Of a stretch of 5,462 bases of DNA, positions 1 to 5,462 are shown piece after piece. Location of the stretch: positions 1-5,462 of the forward strand of contig JAEWTK010000004.1 of NCBI GenBank assembly GCA_023459535.1, in the 5' to 3' direction. Below the pieces are notes generated by a model. It was given only the letters and a program-made list of their open reading frames with translations, made no database searches and was not told the DNA's origin. Positions within the stretch are counted from its first letter, which is position 1, and each line of letters begins with the position of its first letter. This stretch comes from Pseudomonadota bacterium (GTDB lineage Bacteria > Pseudomonadota > Gammaproteobacteria > Burkholderiales > Methylophilaceae). Position numbers and translations under genes: made by a program.

Positions 1-1
1 G

Positions 2-505
2 CCCTGGCGCTTCATTCGTATCAACGACCATGCACTGCGCCAAGACATTCACCGTTTGGTCGATGCTGAGCGTATCCGCACCGCGCAGGCCATCGGCGAA
101 TACGAGAACACGGCGCGCATGGCCGAATTCATGCGGCTCAAGGTCGAGGGCATCCTCGATTGCGGCGAACTACTGGTAGCAACCCTGTGCGACAAACGCG
201 AACAGCATATCTTCGGCCGCAGAACCCTGCCGGAAATGGACCTGGCCTCGGTCAGCTGCGCCATCCAGAACATGTGGCTGGCCGCGCGGGCAGAAGGCCT
301 CGGCATGGGCTGGGTGTCGATCTTCGAGCCGAAGGAATTGGCAAAACTGCTCGGCATTCCGGACGACGCCAAGCCGGTCGCCATCCTCTGCCTCGGCCAC
401 GTCAACAGCTTCTACAAGGAACCGATGCTGGTCGAAGCCGGCTGGAGGACGGCAAGGCCGCTGCAGGACATGGTGCTGGAGAACGGCTGGGACAACAAGA
501 AATGA
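2..505 (+). CDS. bluB: 5,6-dimethylbenzimidazole synthase BluB (5' end outside window)
   Basis: BluB is a flavin-destroying enzyme of the nitroreductase fold. It uses reduced FMN and O2 to form 5,6-dimethylbenzimidazole, the lower ligand of cobalamin, in the cytoplasm. The reading frame is open from base 2, and 167 residues are visible. They begin with the conserved PWRFIRI block, followed by a RIRTAQAIGEYEN helix and the family stretch AIQNMWLAARAEGLGMGWVS (visible residues 87-106), ending with a GHVNSFYKEPML segment near the C-terminus. The family is usually about 210-230 residues, so roughly 45-60 N-terminal residues, including the substrate-proximal Asp known from Sinorhizobium BluB, lie upstream of the window. 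The TTG at 56 is not a plausible start because conserved sequence precedes it. The stop codon overlaps the start of the next gene (ATGA), so the two are probably translationally coupled. Identification is from remembered family motifs, without a search. Confidence 0.93.
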   Translation, partial: PWRFIRINDHALRQDIHRLVDAERIRTAQAIGEYENTARMAEFMRLKVEGILDCGELLVATLCDKREQHIFGRRTLPEMDLASVSCAIQNMWLAARAEGLGMGWVSIFEPKELAKLLGIPDDAKPVAILCLGHVNSFYKEPMLVEAGWRTARPLQDMVLENGWDNKK

Positions 506-1317
506 GGTATCCGCAGCGCATCGTCTGCCTGACCACCGAGCCGACGGAAGTGCTCTATCTGCTGGGCGAACAGCAGCGTATCGCCGGCATCTCCGGCTTC
601 ACGACCCGGCCCGCCATCGCCCGCAAGGAAAAACCCAAAGTCGCAGCATTCACCAGCGCCAACATCGACAAGATTCTGGCCTTGGACCCCGACCTCGTGC
701 TCGGCTTCTCCAACCTGCAGGCCGACATCGCCGCCGAACTGGTGCGCGCCGGAATCGAGGTGCACATCTTCAACCAGCGCTCAATCGCGCAGATGCTGGA
801 CATGGTCATGACCGTCGGCAGCCTGGTCGGCGCCACGGACAAGGCGACCGCGCTGGTCGCCGATCTGGAGACAAAAATCGAACGGGCGCGCGACATGGCC
901 AGCGAATTTACGGCCAGACCCGTCGTCTATTTCGAGGAGTGGAACGACCCGCTGATCAGCGGCATCCGCTGGGTCAGCGAGCTGATCGAGATTGCCGGCG
1001 GCCGCGACTGCTTCGCCGAACTGGCGCAGCACAAGGACGCAAAAAGCCGCATCATCGCCGACCCGGATGAGGTCATCCGGCGCAACCCGGATATCATCAT
1101 CGGCTCCTGGTGCGGCAAGAAATTCCAGCCGGAACAACTGATGCAGCGTCCGGGCTGGAAATCTATCAAGGCGGTGCAAAGCGGCTTCGTACAGGAGATC
1201 AAATCCGCCGACATCCTGCAGCCCGGCCCGTCACTGATCACAGAAGGGTTGCCACAGCTTCAGGCCATCATCCAGCGCTGGAATGCAGCGCAGACTTTCA
1301 GGAAGCATTGGGATTAG
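502..1317 (+). CDS. BtuF-like cobalamin-binding protein without signal peptide
   Basis: This 271-residue protein looks like a class III (BtuF/FhuD type) substrate-binding protein. The first lobe starts at once with RIVCLTTEPTEVLYLLG (residues 6-22). It continues with DPDLVLGFS (62-70) and AAELVRAGIEVHIFNQRSI (77-95). A linking helix spans about 97-135. The second lobe begins PVVYFEEWNDPLISG (140-154), then VSELIEIAGGRDCFAEL (158-174) and NPDIIIGSWCG (195-205). Family members normally deliver corrinoid to the BtuCD ABC importer from the periplasm, but this one has no hydrophobic leader or lipobox. The first fold strand begins at residue 6, so the protein is predicted to stay in the cytosol unless exported some other way. 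The ATG at 502 overlaps the bluB stop, and no clear Shine-Dalgarno precedes it, which fits coupled translation. The frame stays open upstream to 160, but that part is arginine-rich shadow of bluB. A function in corrinoid binding or salvage is inferred from the fold and neighbours. Confidence 0.85.
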   Translation: MRYPQRIVCLTTEPTEVLYLLGEQQRIAGISGFTTRPAIARKEKPKVAAFTSANIDKILALDPDLVLGFSNLQADIAAELVRAGIEVHIFNQRSIAQMLDMVMTVGSLVGATDKATALVADLETKIERARDMASEFTARPVVYFEEWNDPLISGIRWVSELIEIAGGRDCFAELAQHKDAKSRIIADPDEVIRRNPDIIIGSWCGKKFQPEQLMQRPGWKSIKAVQSGFVQEIKSADILQPGPSLITEGLPQLQAIIQRWNAAQTFRKHWD

Positions 1318-1325
1318 CATGCGAT

Positions 1326-1334
1326 GGAAGAGGG
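1326..1334 (+). promoter_or_regulatory. Shine-Dalgarno sequence of cobU that decides the start
   Basis: The purine run GGAAGAGGG lies 10 bases before the ATG at 1345 and is the only good ribosome binding site near the start of cobU. An in-frame ATG at 1324 sits immediately before this run and has no such site of its own. The start at 1345 also gives an N-terminus (MSTTLILGGARSGKS) that matches the short lead-in typical of CobU proteins. Confidence 0.6.
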
Positions 1335-1344
1335 CAGTACAACC

Positions 1345-1869
1345 ATGAGCACAACACTGATTCTGGGCGGTGCCCGTTCCGGCAAGAGCGCCTGCGCCGA
1401 AAGGCTGGCGGATGACAGTGGACTCGAAGTCACCTACATCGCCACGGCCCAGGTCTACGACGAAGAATTTGCCGAACGCATCCGCCATCATCAGGAACGA
1501 CGGCCGCCACACTGGGCCTTGACCGAAGAGCCGCACTATCTGGCGCGGGCACTGCAAGCCAACGCCGCAGCACAGCGCTGCATCATCGTCGACTGCCTGA
1601 CGCTGTGGCTGGCACAATGGATCTGCAACGACTGCAATCCACCTGCCGAATCCAGCTGGCAGGCCGAGCGTACGGCCTTGCTCGAACTGCTGCCAAGCCT
1701 GCCGGGGAAAATCATTCTGGTCAGCAACGAAGTCGGCATGGGCATCGTGCCGCTGGGCGAGATCAACCGACGTTTTCAGGACGAACAGGGGCGGCTGAAT
1801 CAGGCCGTCGCCGCCGTTTGCGATCGGGTCTATTTTGTCGCCGCCGGCTTGCCGCTCAAGCTCAAATAG
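1345..1869 (+). CDS. cobU: Adenosylcobinamide kinase / adenosylcobinamide-phosphate guanylyltransferase
   Basis: CobU (CobP in the Pseudomonas naming) phosphorylates adenosylcobinamide and then transfers GMP to it, giving adenosylcobinamide-GDP for nucleotide-loop assembly by CobS. The 174-residue protein has the P-loop GGARSGKS at residues 8-15. RIRHHQERRPPHW follows at 45-57, where one of the adjacent histidines H48/H49 should be the residue that becomes guanylylated. The VDCLTLWLAQ strand follows, and then the strongly conserved VSNEVGMGIVP plus RRFQDEQGRLNQ near the C-terminus. Length is normal for the family. The start at 1345 is chosen over the ATG at 1324 because of the ribosome binding site between them. 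The gene begins 27 bp after the btuF-like gene on the same strand and is probably in the same transcript as bluB. It converges on cobQ with a 12-bp gap. Confidence 0.95.
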   Translation: MSTTLILGGARSGKSACAERLADDSGLEVTYIATAQVYDEEFAERIRHHQERRPPHWALTEEPHYLARALQANAAAQRCIIVDCLTLWLAQWICNDCNPPAESSWQAERTALLELLPSLPGKIILVSNEVGMGIVPLGEINRRFQDEQGRLNQAVAAVCDRVYFVAAGLPLKLK

Positions 1870-1881
1870 AACCGTCGGCAA

Positions 1882-3414
1882 TCAGGGCAGATAAGCCTTG
1901 AGTATGCCCCAATCAAGGTACTGTTCGACGCTGTCCGCCAGCCGGTCCAGTCCTTCTTCACGCAACTGCTCGTAATCGAACTCTGGCCCGCCGGACGCCA
2001 GCCCGGCCCATTGCAGCCAGGCCGCACACGATTCTGTATGGTCGAACAGGCCATGCAGATAGGTACCGGCAATTTGATTATCTTCAGACAGCGCGCCCTC
2101 CGGCGCACCATCGACCAGCAGCGCCGGCCGGCTCAAGGCAACGCCGCTGCTGACCCCCATGTGAATTTCATAGCCGCTGACATCAGCATCGGCGAACGCC
2201 AGCCTAGCCTGCACCCGCGCCAGCCGTTTTTCCGGCATCAGCGTGGTTTCCATGTCGAGCCAGCCCAAAGCCTCGCTGCTGCCGGCGTCGCCTTCCAGCG
2301 CCTGCGGATCATGAATCTCACGGCCCAACATCTGGAATCCGCCACAAATACCCAGCAGCTTGCCGCCATAGCGCAGATGGCGGGCAATCTCCTGCGGCCA
2401 GCCGCTGACGCGCATCTGCATGAGGTCGCCGCGCACGTTCTTGCTGCCCGGCAGGATGATGAGATCGGCGGGCGGAATCGCCTCGCCCATGCGGACGAAG
2501 CGGAAATCCACCTGCGGATGCAGGCGCAGAGCATCAAGGTCGGTATGGTTGGAAATATGCGGAAAAACTGGCGCGATGACGCGCAGCACGGAATACCCCC
2601 TCCCCCTGCCGGGGGGAGGGTTGGGGTGGGGGTTGGAAGTATGCCAATCCAACAGTTCACCCCCATCCCGGCCTTCCCCCTGACAGGGGGAAGGTGGCAG
2701 CGGCACGGCGTCCTCCGCTTCGATATGCAAGTCGTGCAAATAGGGCAGGACACCGAGTACCGGTTTGCCGGTATTTTGTTCCAGCCAGTCTAGGCCGGAT
2801 TGCAACAGCGCGATATCACCGCGAAAGCGGTTAATGACAAAACCGATCACGCGCTTGCGCTCACTTTCCGACAGCAATGCCAGCGTGCCGACGATGTGTG
2901 CAAAGACACCGCCGCGGTCGATGTCCGCCACCAGGATGACCGGACAATCCACCGCTTCAGCAAAGCCCATGTTGGCGATGTCATTCTGCCGCAGATTGAT
3001 CTCTGCCGGGCTACCTGCCCCTTCCACCACGATGCAGTCGTATTGCGCGCCCAGCCGCCGGTAGGAGTCGAGCACGGCGCGCATCGCCGTCGGCTTGTAG
3101 GCATGGTAATCGGTCGCCTCCAGATTGCAGGCCACCTTGCCCTGAATAATGACTTGGCAGCCGGTATCGGAATTGGGCTTGAGCAACACCGGATTCATGT
3201 CGATATGCGGTGCCAGCCCGCAAGCCTGCGCTTGCACTGCCTGCGCACGGCCGATCTCGCCGCCGTCGACGGTGACTGCCGAATTCAGGGCCATGTTCTG
3301 CGGCTTAAACGGGGCGACTTTGACCCCCCTGCGGTACAATACCCGGCATATTCCAGCAACGAGCGTACTCTTACCCGCATCCGATGTAGTGCCCTGAATC
3401 ATCAATGTTTTCAT
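1882..3414 (-). CDS. cobQ: Adenosylcobyric acid synthase CobQ/CbiP with in-frame repeat insertion
   Basis: CobQ (CbiP) uses glutamine and ATP to amidate four side chains of adenosylcobyrinic acid a,c-diamide, giving adenosylcobyric acid. The 510-residue protein has a dethiobiotin-synthetase-like ATP domain with P-loop [10 protein letters not shown] (8-17), [11 protein letters not shown] (35-45) and [12 protein letters not shown] (166-177). This is followed by a class I glutamine amidotransferase domain with the [12 protein letters not shown] nucleophile loop (Cys357) and the TYLHGLFDH segment (His454). The linker is unusual: residues about 241-274 are Pro/Gly-rich and are encoded by a palindromic repeat. 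Without them the length, about 476, falls near the usual size. Both catalytic domains look intact, so the enzyme is probably active. The gene runs against all its neighbours. Its start lies 17 bp from the preferred cbiB start, so its promoter must reach into cbiB. No strong Shine-Dalgarno is seen. Confidence 0.96.
   Translation of the reverse strand: MKTLMIQGTTSDAGKSTLVAGICRVLYRRGVKVAPFKPQNMALNSAVTVDGGEIGRAQAVQAQACGLAPHIDMNPVLLKPNSDTGCQVIIQGKVACNLEATDYHAYKPTAMRAVLDSYRRLGAQYDCIVVEGAGSPAEINLRQNDIANMGFAEAVDCPVILVADIDRGGVFAHIVGTLALLSESERKRVIGFVINRFRGDIALLQSGLDWLEQNTGKPVLGVLPYLHDLHIEAEDAVPLPPSPCQGEGRDGGELLDWHTSNPHPNPPPGRGRGYSVLRVIAPVFPHISNHTDLDALRLHPQVDFRFVRMGEAIPPADLIILPGSKNVRGDLMQMRVSGWPQEIARHLRYGGKLLGICGGFQMLGREIHDPQALEGDAGSSEALGWLDMETTLMPEKRLARVQARLAFADADVSGYEIHMGVSSGVALSRPALLVDGAPEGALSEDNQIAGTYLHGLFDHTESCAAWLQWAGLASGGPEFDYEQLREEGLDRLADSVEQYLDWGILKAYLP
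2594..2697. repeat. Palindromic double-hairpin repeat inserted in frame in cobQ
   Basis: About 100 bp forms an imperfect inverted repeat of two halves, each containing its own hairpin. Hairpin 1 pairs CCCTCCCCC (2598-2606) with GGGGGAGGG (2612-2620) around a 5-nt loop. Hairpin 2 pairs CCTTCCCCC (2672-2680) with GGGGGAAGG (2686-2694), again around a 5-nt loop. The inner arms GGGGTGGGGGT (2623-2633) and ACCCCCATCCC (2659-2669) are complementary with one mismatch, and TTGG/CCAA sits at the centre. Hairpin 2 begins exactly on a codon boundary of cobQ (codon 241), and the element adds codons about 241-274 without a stop. It encodes the low-complexity stretches [12 protein letters not shown] and [13 protein letters not shown]. 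From memory, similar G/C-run palindromes occur in many copies in proteobacterial genomes, mostly between genes. Exact ends are uncertain by several bases. Confidence 0.85.
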
Positions 3415-3431
3415 ATCCCGATTATCTCATA

Positions 3432-4340
3432 ATGCCCGCCATGGCCCTCGTCGCCGTCGCGCTGGATTACGTGCTGGGCGAGCCGCGCCGTTATCATCCG
3501 CTGGTCGGCTTCGGCTGGCTGGCGAACCGGCTTGAAGCATGGCTGAATCCGGCCCGGCGCCAGGCCGGAACGATACAACGCCTGACCGGCAGCCTTGCCT
3601 TGCTATTGCTGCTCAGCCCCTTCGTTTTGCTGGCCTGGTGGCTGTGCAATCTCCAGCCTTTCGGCATCGTCGCCAACATCCTGCTGCTTTACTTCGCCCT
3701 CGGCCACAAAAGCCTGCACCAGCATGCTCGTGCTGTCGCGCAGGCGCTGGAAAACCATGACGAGGCGCAAGCCAGAATCGCCGCATCCTGGATGGTGAGC
3801 CGCGACTCCGCCGCCATCGAACCGGTGCCCGCTACCATCGAATCCGTGCTTGAAAATGGCAATGATGGCGTGTTTGGCGCGCTGTTCTGGTTCTTCGTGC
3901 TGGGCGGTACTGGCGCGCTGCTGTTCAGGCTGGCAAACACCATGGATGCCATGTGGGGCTACAAAACCCCGCGCCTTTACTATTTCGGCTGGGCGGCAGC
4001 GCGGCTCGATGATGTATTGAATTACATCCCGGCCAGACTGACCGCGCTGACTTATGCCCTGCTCGGCAAGACCCGCACCGCATTACGCTGTTGGGCTAGT
4101 CAGGCGCCGCTGTGGGACAGCCCCAACGCCGGCCCGGTCATGGCTGCAGGAGCCGGAGCGCTGGACATCAAACTAGGCGGTGCCGCCCGCTATCAGGACG
4201 AATGGCATCAACGTCCACAACTGGGTTCAGACAAGCAGCCGCATGCCACCGACATCGAACGTGCCCTCAAACTGGTACGACACGGCGTCTATCTCTGGCT
4301 GGCAGTATTTTTACTGATCGTCGGCATCCATCATGCTTGA
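3432..4340 (+). CDS. cbiB: Adenosylcobinamide-phosphate synthase CbiB (membrane protein)
   Basis: CbiB (called CobD in Pseudomonas naming) joins adenosylcobyric acid to aminopropanol phosphate at the inner membrane. From the ATG at 3432 the protein has 302 residues. It shows the N-terminal LDYVLGEPRRYHPLVGFG block (11-28), a hydrophobic span at about 52-72 and another at about 77-90. The family core SRDSAAIE...ESVLENGNDGVFGALFW (123-153) follows, then MDAMWGYKTP (171-180) and ARLDDVLNYIPARLTAL (190-206). DSPNAGPVMAAGAGAL (229-244) comes next, and a hydrophobic segment near 285-299 ends the protein. Other in-frame starts are 3405 (311 residues, overlapping the cobQ start by 10 bp) and 3441. 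I prefer 3432 because family members usually have about ten residues before LDxxLGEP and because it avoids the divergent overlap. None has a visible Shine-Dalgarno. The gene overlaps cobD by 8 bp. Confidence 0.94.
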   Translation: MPAMALVAVALDYVLGEPRRYHPLVGFGWLANRLEAWLNPARRQAGTIQRLTGSLALLLLLSPFVLLAWWLCNLQPFGIVANILLLYFALGHKSLHQHARAVAQALENHDEAQARIAASWMVSRDSAAIEPVPATIESVLENGNDGVFGALFWFFVLGGTGALLFRLANTMDAMWGYKTPRLYYFGWAAARLDDVLNYIPARLTALTYALLGKTRTALRCWASQAPLWDSPNAGPVMAAGAGALDIKLGGAARYQDEWHQRPQLGSDKQPHATDIERALKLVRHGVYLWLAVFLLIVGIHHA

Positions 4341-5322
4341 ACACGGCGGCAACCTGGCGGCGGCATCGCAGCAATACGGCATCGCGCTGGAAGACTGGCT
4401 GGACCTTTCCACCGGCATCAACCCGATTAGCTACCCGATTACAGCCATTCCGCCAGAGGCCTGGCAAAGATTGCCGCTGGAAAATGACGGGCTGGTCGAG
4501 GCCGCCTGCGCATACTACGGCTGCCGCTTTGCATTACCGACTGCCGGTTCGCAGGCCGCGCTGCAAGTACTGCCTCAATTGAGAGCCGGCACCCGCTTCA
4601 ACAAGCCAGCCAAAGTCGCTATGCCGCAGCTGATGTATCAGGAACACGCCAAAGCTTGGCAACGCCACGGGCATGAGGTGATGCGATTCGATACTGGCCC
4701 GGATAACACCATCCTGCAGCAGGCGGATGTGCTATTGCTCTGCAATCCCAACAACCCTACGGGGACGCGATTTTCGGCGGAGCAACTGCTGCACTGGCAC
4801 GCCGCACTGGCACAGCGCGGCGGCTGGCTCATCGTCGACGAGGCCTTCATGGATGCCACGCCGGATGGCAGCATCGCACAGCATGCCGGTCAGGAAGGTT
4901 TGTTCGTATTACGCTCGCTCGGCAAATTCTTCGGGCTGGCAGGTGCGCGGGTCGGTTTTCTGCTGGCCGCAGAAGCCATGCTACAAGTGGCGCAGGAGAT
5001 CATCGGCCCGTGGTCCGTCACCGGCCCGAGCCGCCATGTAGCCAAAACGGCACTCGAAGACCAAGTCTGGCAGCAAGGCACCAGACAACAGCTACTTGAC
5101 GACAGCCGGCGACTCGCCGTCCTGCTCACGCAATACGGCCTGCAACCGGCGGGCGGCACTGCGCTGTTTCAGTTCGTGCTTACGCCGGACGCCGCAGCAT
5201 GGCATCAGCACTTGGCAAGACAAGGCATCTGGGTGCGACTGTTTCCGGATGTACCGGCATTGAGATTCGGCCTGCCGCCAGAAAAGGCGTGGGATCGACT
5301 GCGCGATGCGCTTCAGACTTGA
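4333..5322 (+). CDS. cobD: L-threonine-O-3-phosphate decarboxylase, PLP-dependent
   Basis: This enzyme (CobD in Salmonella naming, CobC in Pseudomonas) decarboxylates L-threonine phosphate to (R)-1-amino-2-propanol phosphate, the substrate of CbiB encoded just upstream. The 329-residue protein is a class I/II aminotransferase-fold PLP enzyme. It starts with EHGGNL (3-8) and LDLSTGINP (23-31), the usual N-terminus of the family. It then has TAGSQAALQVLP (70-81), CNPNNPTG (137-144) and VDEAF (168-172). RSLGKFFGLAGARVGF (194-209) carries Lys198 as the expected Schiff-base lysine, and RFGLP (311-315) supplies the carboxylate-binding arginine. Length is normal. The start codon lies inside the end of cbiB with an 8-bp overlap and no separate ribosome binding site, so translation is likely coupled and the two partner enzymes are made together. 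No threonine kinase gene is visible nearby. Confidence 0.94.
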   Translation: MLEHGGNLAAASQQYGIALEDWLDLSTGINPISYPITAIPPEAWQRLPLENDGLVEAACAYYGCRFALPTAGSQAALQVLPQLRAGTRFNKPAKVAMPQLMYQEHAKAWQRHGHEVMRFDTGPDNTILQQADVLLLCNPNNPTGTRFSAEQLLHWHAALAQRGGWLIVDEAFMDATPDGSIAQHAGQEGLFVLRSLGKFFGLAGARVGFLLAAEAMLQVAQEIIGPWSVTGPSRHVAKTALEDQVWQQGTRQQLLDDSRRLAVLLTQYGLQPAGGTALFQFVLTPDAAAWHQHLARQGIWVRLFPDVPALRFGLPPEKAWDRLRDALQT

Positions 5323-5325
5323 CTT

Positions 5326-5458
5326 GCCACAGAGAACACAGAGGGAAAATATCTGAATAAATGCTGATGGTTCGAGATGAGATTTATCCGTTTTATTGGC
5401 GGTTAAATCAAAGGTTCAGTAGTAGGTTTTTCTCTGTGCACTCTGTGAGCTCTGTGGC
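5326..5458. repeat. Intergenic inverted-repeat (MITE-like) element with CACAGAG units
   Basis: The region after cobD is AT-richer than the genes and bounded by inverted repeats. GCCACAGAG (5326-5334) is the exact reverse complement of CTCTGTGGC (5450-5458). Two bases further in on each side, CACAGAG (5337-5343) matches CTCTGTG (5441-5447). The right arm has a third CTCTGTG (5432-5438), so it is built of 9-base-spaced units, three on the right and two on the left. An inner hairpin pairs GATTTATCCG (5381-5390) with CGGTTAAATC (5400-5409) with one mismatch and a 9-base loop. No gene is visible in it. It begins 3 bases after the cobD stop codon and could fold in RNA at the end of the transcript. 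Nested inverted repeats suggest a small non-autonomous mobile or dispersed repeat. The outer end may continue past the window. Confidence 0.7.
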
Positions 5459-5462
5459 TAAT

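Noticed and set aside
160..501. In-frame upstream extension of the btuF-like gene, open through most of bluB
   Set aside because: The translated extension is arginine- and glycine-rich, resembles no signal peptide or domain, and overlaps well-conserved BluB sequence. The ATG at 502 gives a complete binding-protein fold, so the extension is a shadow of high-GC coding DNA.
1231..1881. 216-codon minus-strand open frame opposite cobU
   Set aside because: Antisense shadow of cobU and the end of the btuF-like gene; the product has no recognisable domain.
2594..2697. Intrinsic terminator or CRISPR-like array at the hairpins inside cobQ
   Set aside because: The hairpins lack a following T-run on either strand and lie inside an intact gene. 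There are only two mirrored units and no spacers, so neither a terminator nor a CRISPR array is supported.
2011..2793. 260-codon plus-strand open frame opposite cobQ
   Set aside because: It lies wholly antisense to clearly conserved CobQ sequence, gives a low-complexity His/Gln/Arg-rich product with no recognisable motif, and is long only because of GC bias.
2800..3432. 210-codon plus-strand open frame opposite the CobQ ATP domain
   Set aside because: Antisense to the P-loop domain of CobQ, with no family motif. Its apparent conservation would come from cobQ itself.
5323..5462. Cobalamin riboswitch or tRNA gene in the terminal non-coding stretch
   Set aside because: I see no B12-box-like sequence and no tRNA-like arms or T-loop. 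The inverted repeats explain the visible structure.

Overview
The window is a GC-rich stretch (roughly 60% by eye) from a proteobacterium, most likely a betaproteobacterium. I infer this from codon use, from the style of the proteins, and from two kinds of dispersed palindromic repeat that resemble repeats I recall from such genomes. I cannot name the species. Nearly all of the window is one cobalamin (vitamin B12) late-biosynthesis and salvage cluster.

Layout. The left edge cuts into bluB (2-505, + strand, N-terminus missing), which makes the lower ligand 5,6-dimethylbenzimidazole (DMB). It overlaps by 4 bp a BtuF-like cobalamin-binding protein gene (502-1317, +) that encodes no signal peptide. 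Next is cobU (1345-1869, +), the adenosylcobinamide kinase/guanylyltransferase. cobQ/cbiP (1882-3414) lies on the opposite strand, facing cobU tail to tail and cbiB head to head. cbiB (3432-4340, +) and cobD (4333-5322, +), which overlap by 8 bp, make and attach the aminopropanol linker. The last 140 bp are non-coding and hold an inverted-repeat element.

How the genes fit together. CobQ amidates the corrin to adenosylcobyric acid. CobD decarboxylates threonine phosphate to aminopropanol phosphate, and CbiB joins the two at the membrane. CobU activates the resulting cobinamide with GMP. BluB supplies DMB for the lower ligand. The nucleotide-loop enzymes CobT and CobS and the early corrin-ring enzymes are not in the window. 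The BtuF-like protein suggests corrinoid binding or salvage.

The most unusual item is inside cobQ. A palindromic repeat of about 100 bp (2594-2697), built of two 9-bp-stem hairpins joined by an inverted G-rich/C-rich segment, is translated in frame. It adds about 34 low-complexity residues between the synthetase and glutaminase domains. The second unusual item is the CACAGAG-type inverted repeat after cobD. I found no phage, CRISPR, toxin or defence genes and no new multi-gene system: the enzymology is conventional, and the novelty is in the repeats and gene arrangement.
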